Assembly: GCA_002943765.1 (NCBI GenBank)
Contig: PQWQ01000012.1
Coordinates: 930,001-994,000, forward strand
Source of the DNA: Psoroptes ovis
Taxonomy: Eukaryota; Arthropoda; Arachnida; Sarcoptiformes; Psoroptidae
Length of the DNA stretch: 64,000 nucleotides
Direction of reading: 5' to 3'
Part shown: positions 62,288 to 64,000 of the stretch, piece by piece
How positions within the stretch are numbered: position 1 is the first letter of the stretch
Layout of the letters: each line of letters starts with the position of its first letter
Program-made: the position numbers and the translations under genes
The notes under the pieces: generated by a model
What the model was told of the DNA's origin: nothing
What the model saw: only the letters and a program-made list of their open reading frames with translations
Databases searched by the model: none

Positions 62288-64000
62288 GTATGTTGAAATC
62301 ATTCATTTATTTATTTTTTCAATTTATTTTCGGTCATTCTGCGTAATCATTTGCGAATCCATTTCCGATCGAATTCAATTATTTTTTCTCTTCACAAATC
62401 TGGAAAAAAAACAAAAATTTCCAATTCAAATTTCAATCAAAATCCTTCGAATATCTCTCATCTTATTTGTATACCATTTTCAATATGTCTATGATTAGTT
62501 TGTCCGAAATTCAAATATATGAATACTTGTCAATATTCATCAAAAAAAAAAAAAAAAAAAAAAATTTACCTATATGATTATTGAATAATGATAATCTTAT
62601 TATTATTATTATCTTTAATTTCTTCGATTTATTATTATTTAATATTATTATCTCCGATTCAATATTATTAGTATTTGTTCTTAATGCTACCATCGATATT
62701 AGTTGAATTGAAAATTTCCGAACATCCGAATTTTTCAAATTCCAAACATTCCATTCACCAAAATATAAAAAAAAAATTGATGATAATTATGTTTAATAAT
62801 AATGGTAATAATATTTGATTGGTTGTTCAACATCATCATATCATATTATCTGTACACATGTACTCATTCGATATTAATAATAATGATGATGTTGATGATG
62901 ATGATGATGATCACCATCATTATCATAGTAATAATGATGATAATTATTATTATTATATTGAAGAAATATAAATCGCCTCTTACGATCTATGTGTTTTTTT
63001 TTTGTTGGTGGTAATAATGATTCTATTTGATGAATCATAATGGCAATGTAATGATGTAATAATGATTTCTTTGGTGAATAATGTTGATGATAATGGCGAT
63101 GGCCATAAAAAAAAGAATCCGAATTGCACCATCACCATCAATGAATTGAATGAAAATGGTCATCATCATCATCGTGAAATCATAATCAATGATGGTGGTG
63201 ATGATGATGGTGATGGTAATATTAATAATAATAATAATAATTATGATGATGATAATAATAATGGTTAAATTATCCATTTTAATGATTATCATCTTTCGAA
63301 TTTTTTTTTCTTTTTTTTTTATTTCGAATGTTTTTTTTAAAATTCAATTCGATTCAATCAATTGATTTGTTTTTTTTTTCTTGGCTCAATTTGTTGGCCA
63401 AAGAAAGAGAGAAAGATGATCAAAAACGATGATAATGATGGCTGTTGGTGCTTCGACTGCTGCCGGCGTCGATGATGATGCTGAATGATAGTGATGAATG
63501 GCATCCGATGATCATGGTGATTTCGAGTAGTGATTTGAGTGGATTTTTTTTTGAAAATTTTTCTGAATGAAAATTTCTTTGATTGTCGGCTCGTTTTTTG
63601 TAAGTTCGGAGAAATTTTTTTCCTTCAGGAAAAAAATTTTTATGAATGAACAAACGAATACGACCATTTACGATTAATGATGATTAAGATGATGATGATG
63701 ATGATCAATGATGATGCTTTTTTTTTTCGTTGTTGTACGATTAATTAATGATTTTACGTTTGTTAGATTTGAATTAGATTTGTCCGAAAAGTTCTTGATC
63801 ATCCTTTCATACACCAACCATTGAAAAATCACCAAAAACTTTTTGGACAATTTTCAAAATTTTTCAAATTTTCATCTATGCTCTCTCGCTTATGAATTGA
63901 TAATTAATTCGATTTAATTAAACCGAAAAAACAGAGAAAAAATGTCCAATTGATAATATTTTTCTTATTTGAAGGTAAATTCTTTTAATTTTTTCTTAAT
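62288..64000. other. EFL1 intron continuing past the window end
   Basis: A23 at 62542-62564, GAT/CAT triplet runs (62885-62920, 63160-63250) and T runs. The frame at 63062-63268 is an Asn/Asp/His repeat product, which I do not call. The last EFL1 exon was looked for and not found. Confidence 0.5.
63780..63850. repeat. 71-bp hairpin repeat
   Basis: Left arm ttgtccgaaaagttcttg, right arm aaaaactttttggacaa. Same length and nearly the same arms as the copy at 12915. Confidence 0.7.

Noticed and set aside
62500..62540. tttgtccgaaattcaaat as another hairpin-repeat copy
   Set aside because: Only the first bases match and there is no proper inverted right arm at the expected distance.
63062..63268. 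68-codon His/Asp/Asn frame near the window end
   Set aside because: Encoded by GAT/CAT/AAT triplet repeats within the EFL1 intron; no start or splice context for a gene.

Overview
This looks like one contig window from an AT-rich, compact arthropod nuclear genome. Most introns are 50-110 bp with GT-AG borders, proteins carry long Asn/Gln/His/Asp runs, and gene content is arthropod: nanos, a Neverland-type Rieske oxygenase, an Argos-type secreted protein, ionotropic-receptor chemoreceptors and CYP3-clan P450s. Taken together this suggests an acariform mite of the dust or mange mite type; that is inference from style and content, not from a marker gene.

Layout. 0-10.4 kb: a 1.17-kb hAT-type non-autonomous element, then a four-exon Asn-rich gene with two similar amphipathic helices that resemble PKA-anchoring helices. 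10.6-12.6 kb: a transposon cluster (187-bp hAT MITE, a 75-bp hairpin repeat, and an intact mariner with a D,D34D transposase). 16.1-27.2 kb: two duplicated CYP3-clan P450 genes on the minus strand flank two plus-strand ionotropic-receptor genes. A 2.25-kb LTR element with identical 195-bp LTRs and one 592-codon ORF sits inside the first exon of the first P450. 27.5 kb: a TTAA-flanked piggyBac-like MITE. 28.7-41.1 kb: nanos, transketolase, a secreted Cys-containing protein, the TLS1/C9orf78 splicing factor, C1orf43, and the Neverland-type sterol 7-desaturase.

41.5 kb to beyond the window end: EFL1, the GTPase that frees 60S subunits from eIF6. Its first three exons end at 44520 and its next exon is at 62103, so one intron is about 17.6 kb. 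Two minus-strand genes for Cys-rich secreted or membrane-anchored proteins lie inside it: an Argos/giant-lens homologue (44741-46463) and a four-exon gene (49239-56036).

Standout observations: (1) the LTR element supplies a new in-frame ATG and a minus-strand TATA box to the P450 it disrupted, while the original start codon now leads to a stop after nine codons; (2) the LTR element itself has one long ORF and no recognisable pol; (3) a family of about nine 71-87 bp near-complete hairpins with a shared arm sequence is scattered through introns and gaps; (4) the EFL1 intron hosts two antisense genes; (5) the second P450 has lost the PERF-motif arginine. All exon joins were worked out by eye from splice sites and reading phase. 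No tRNA, rRNA or CRISPR array was recognised.
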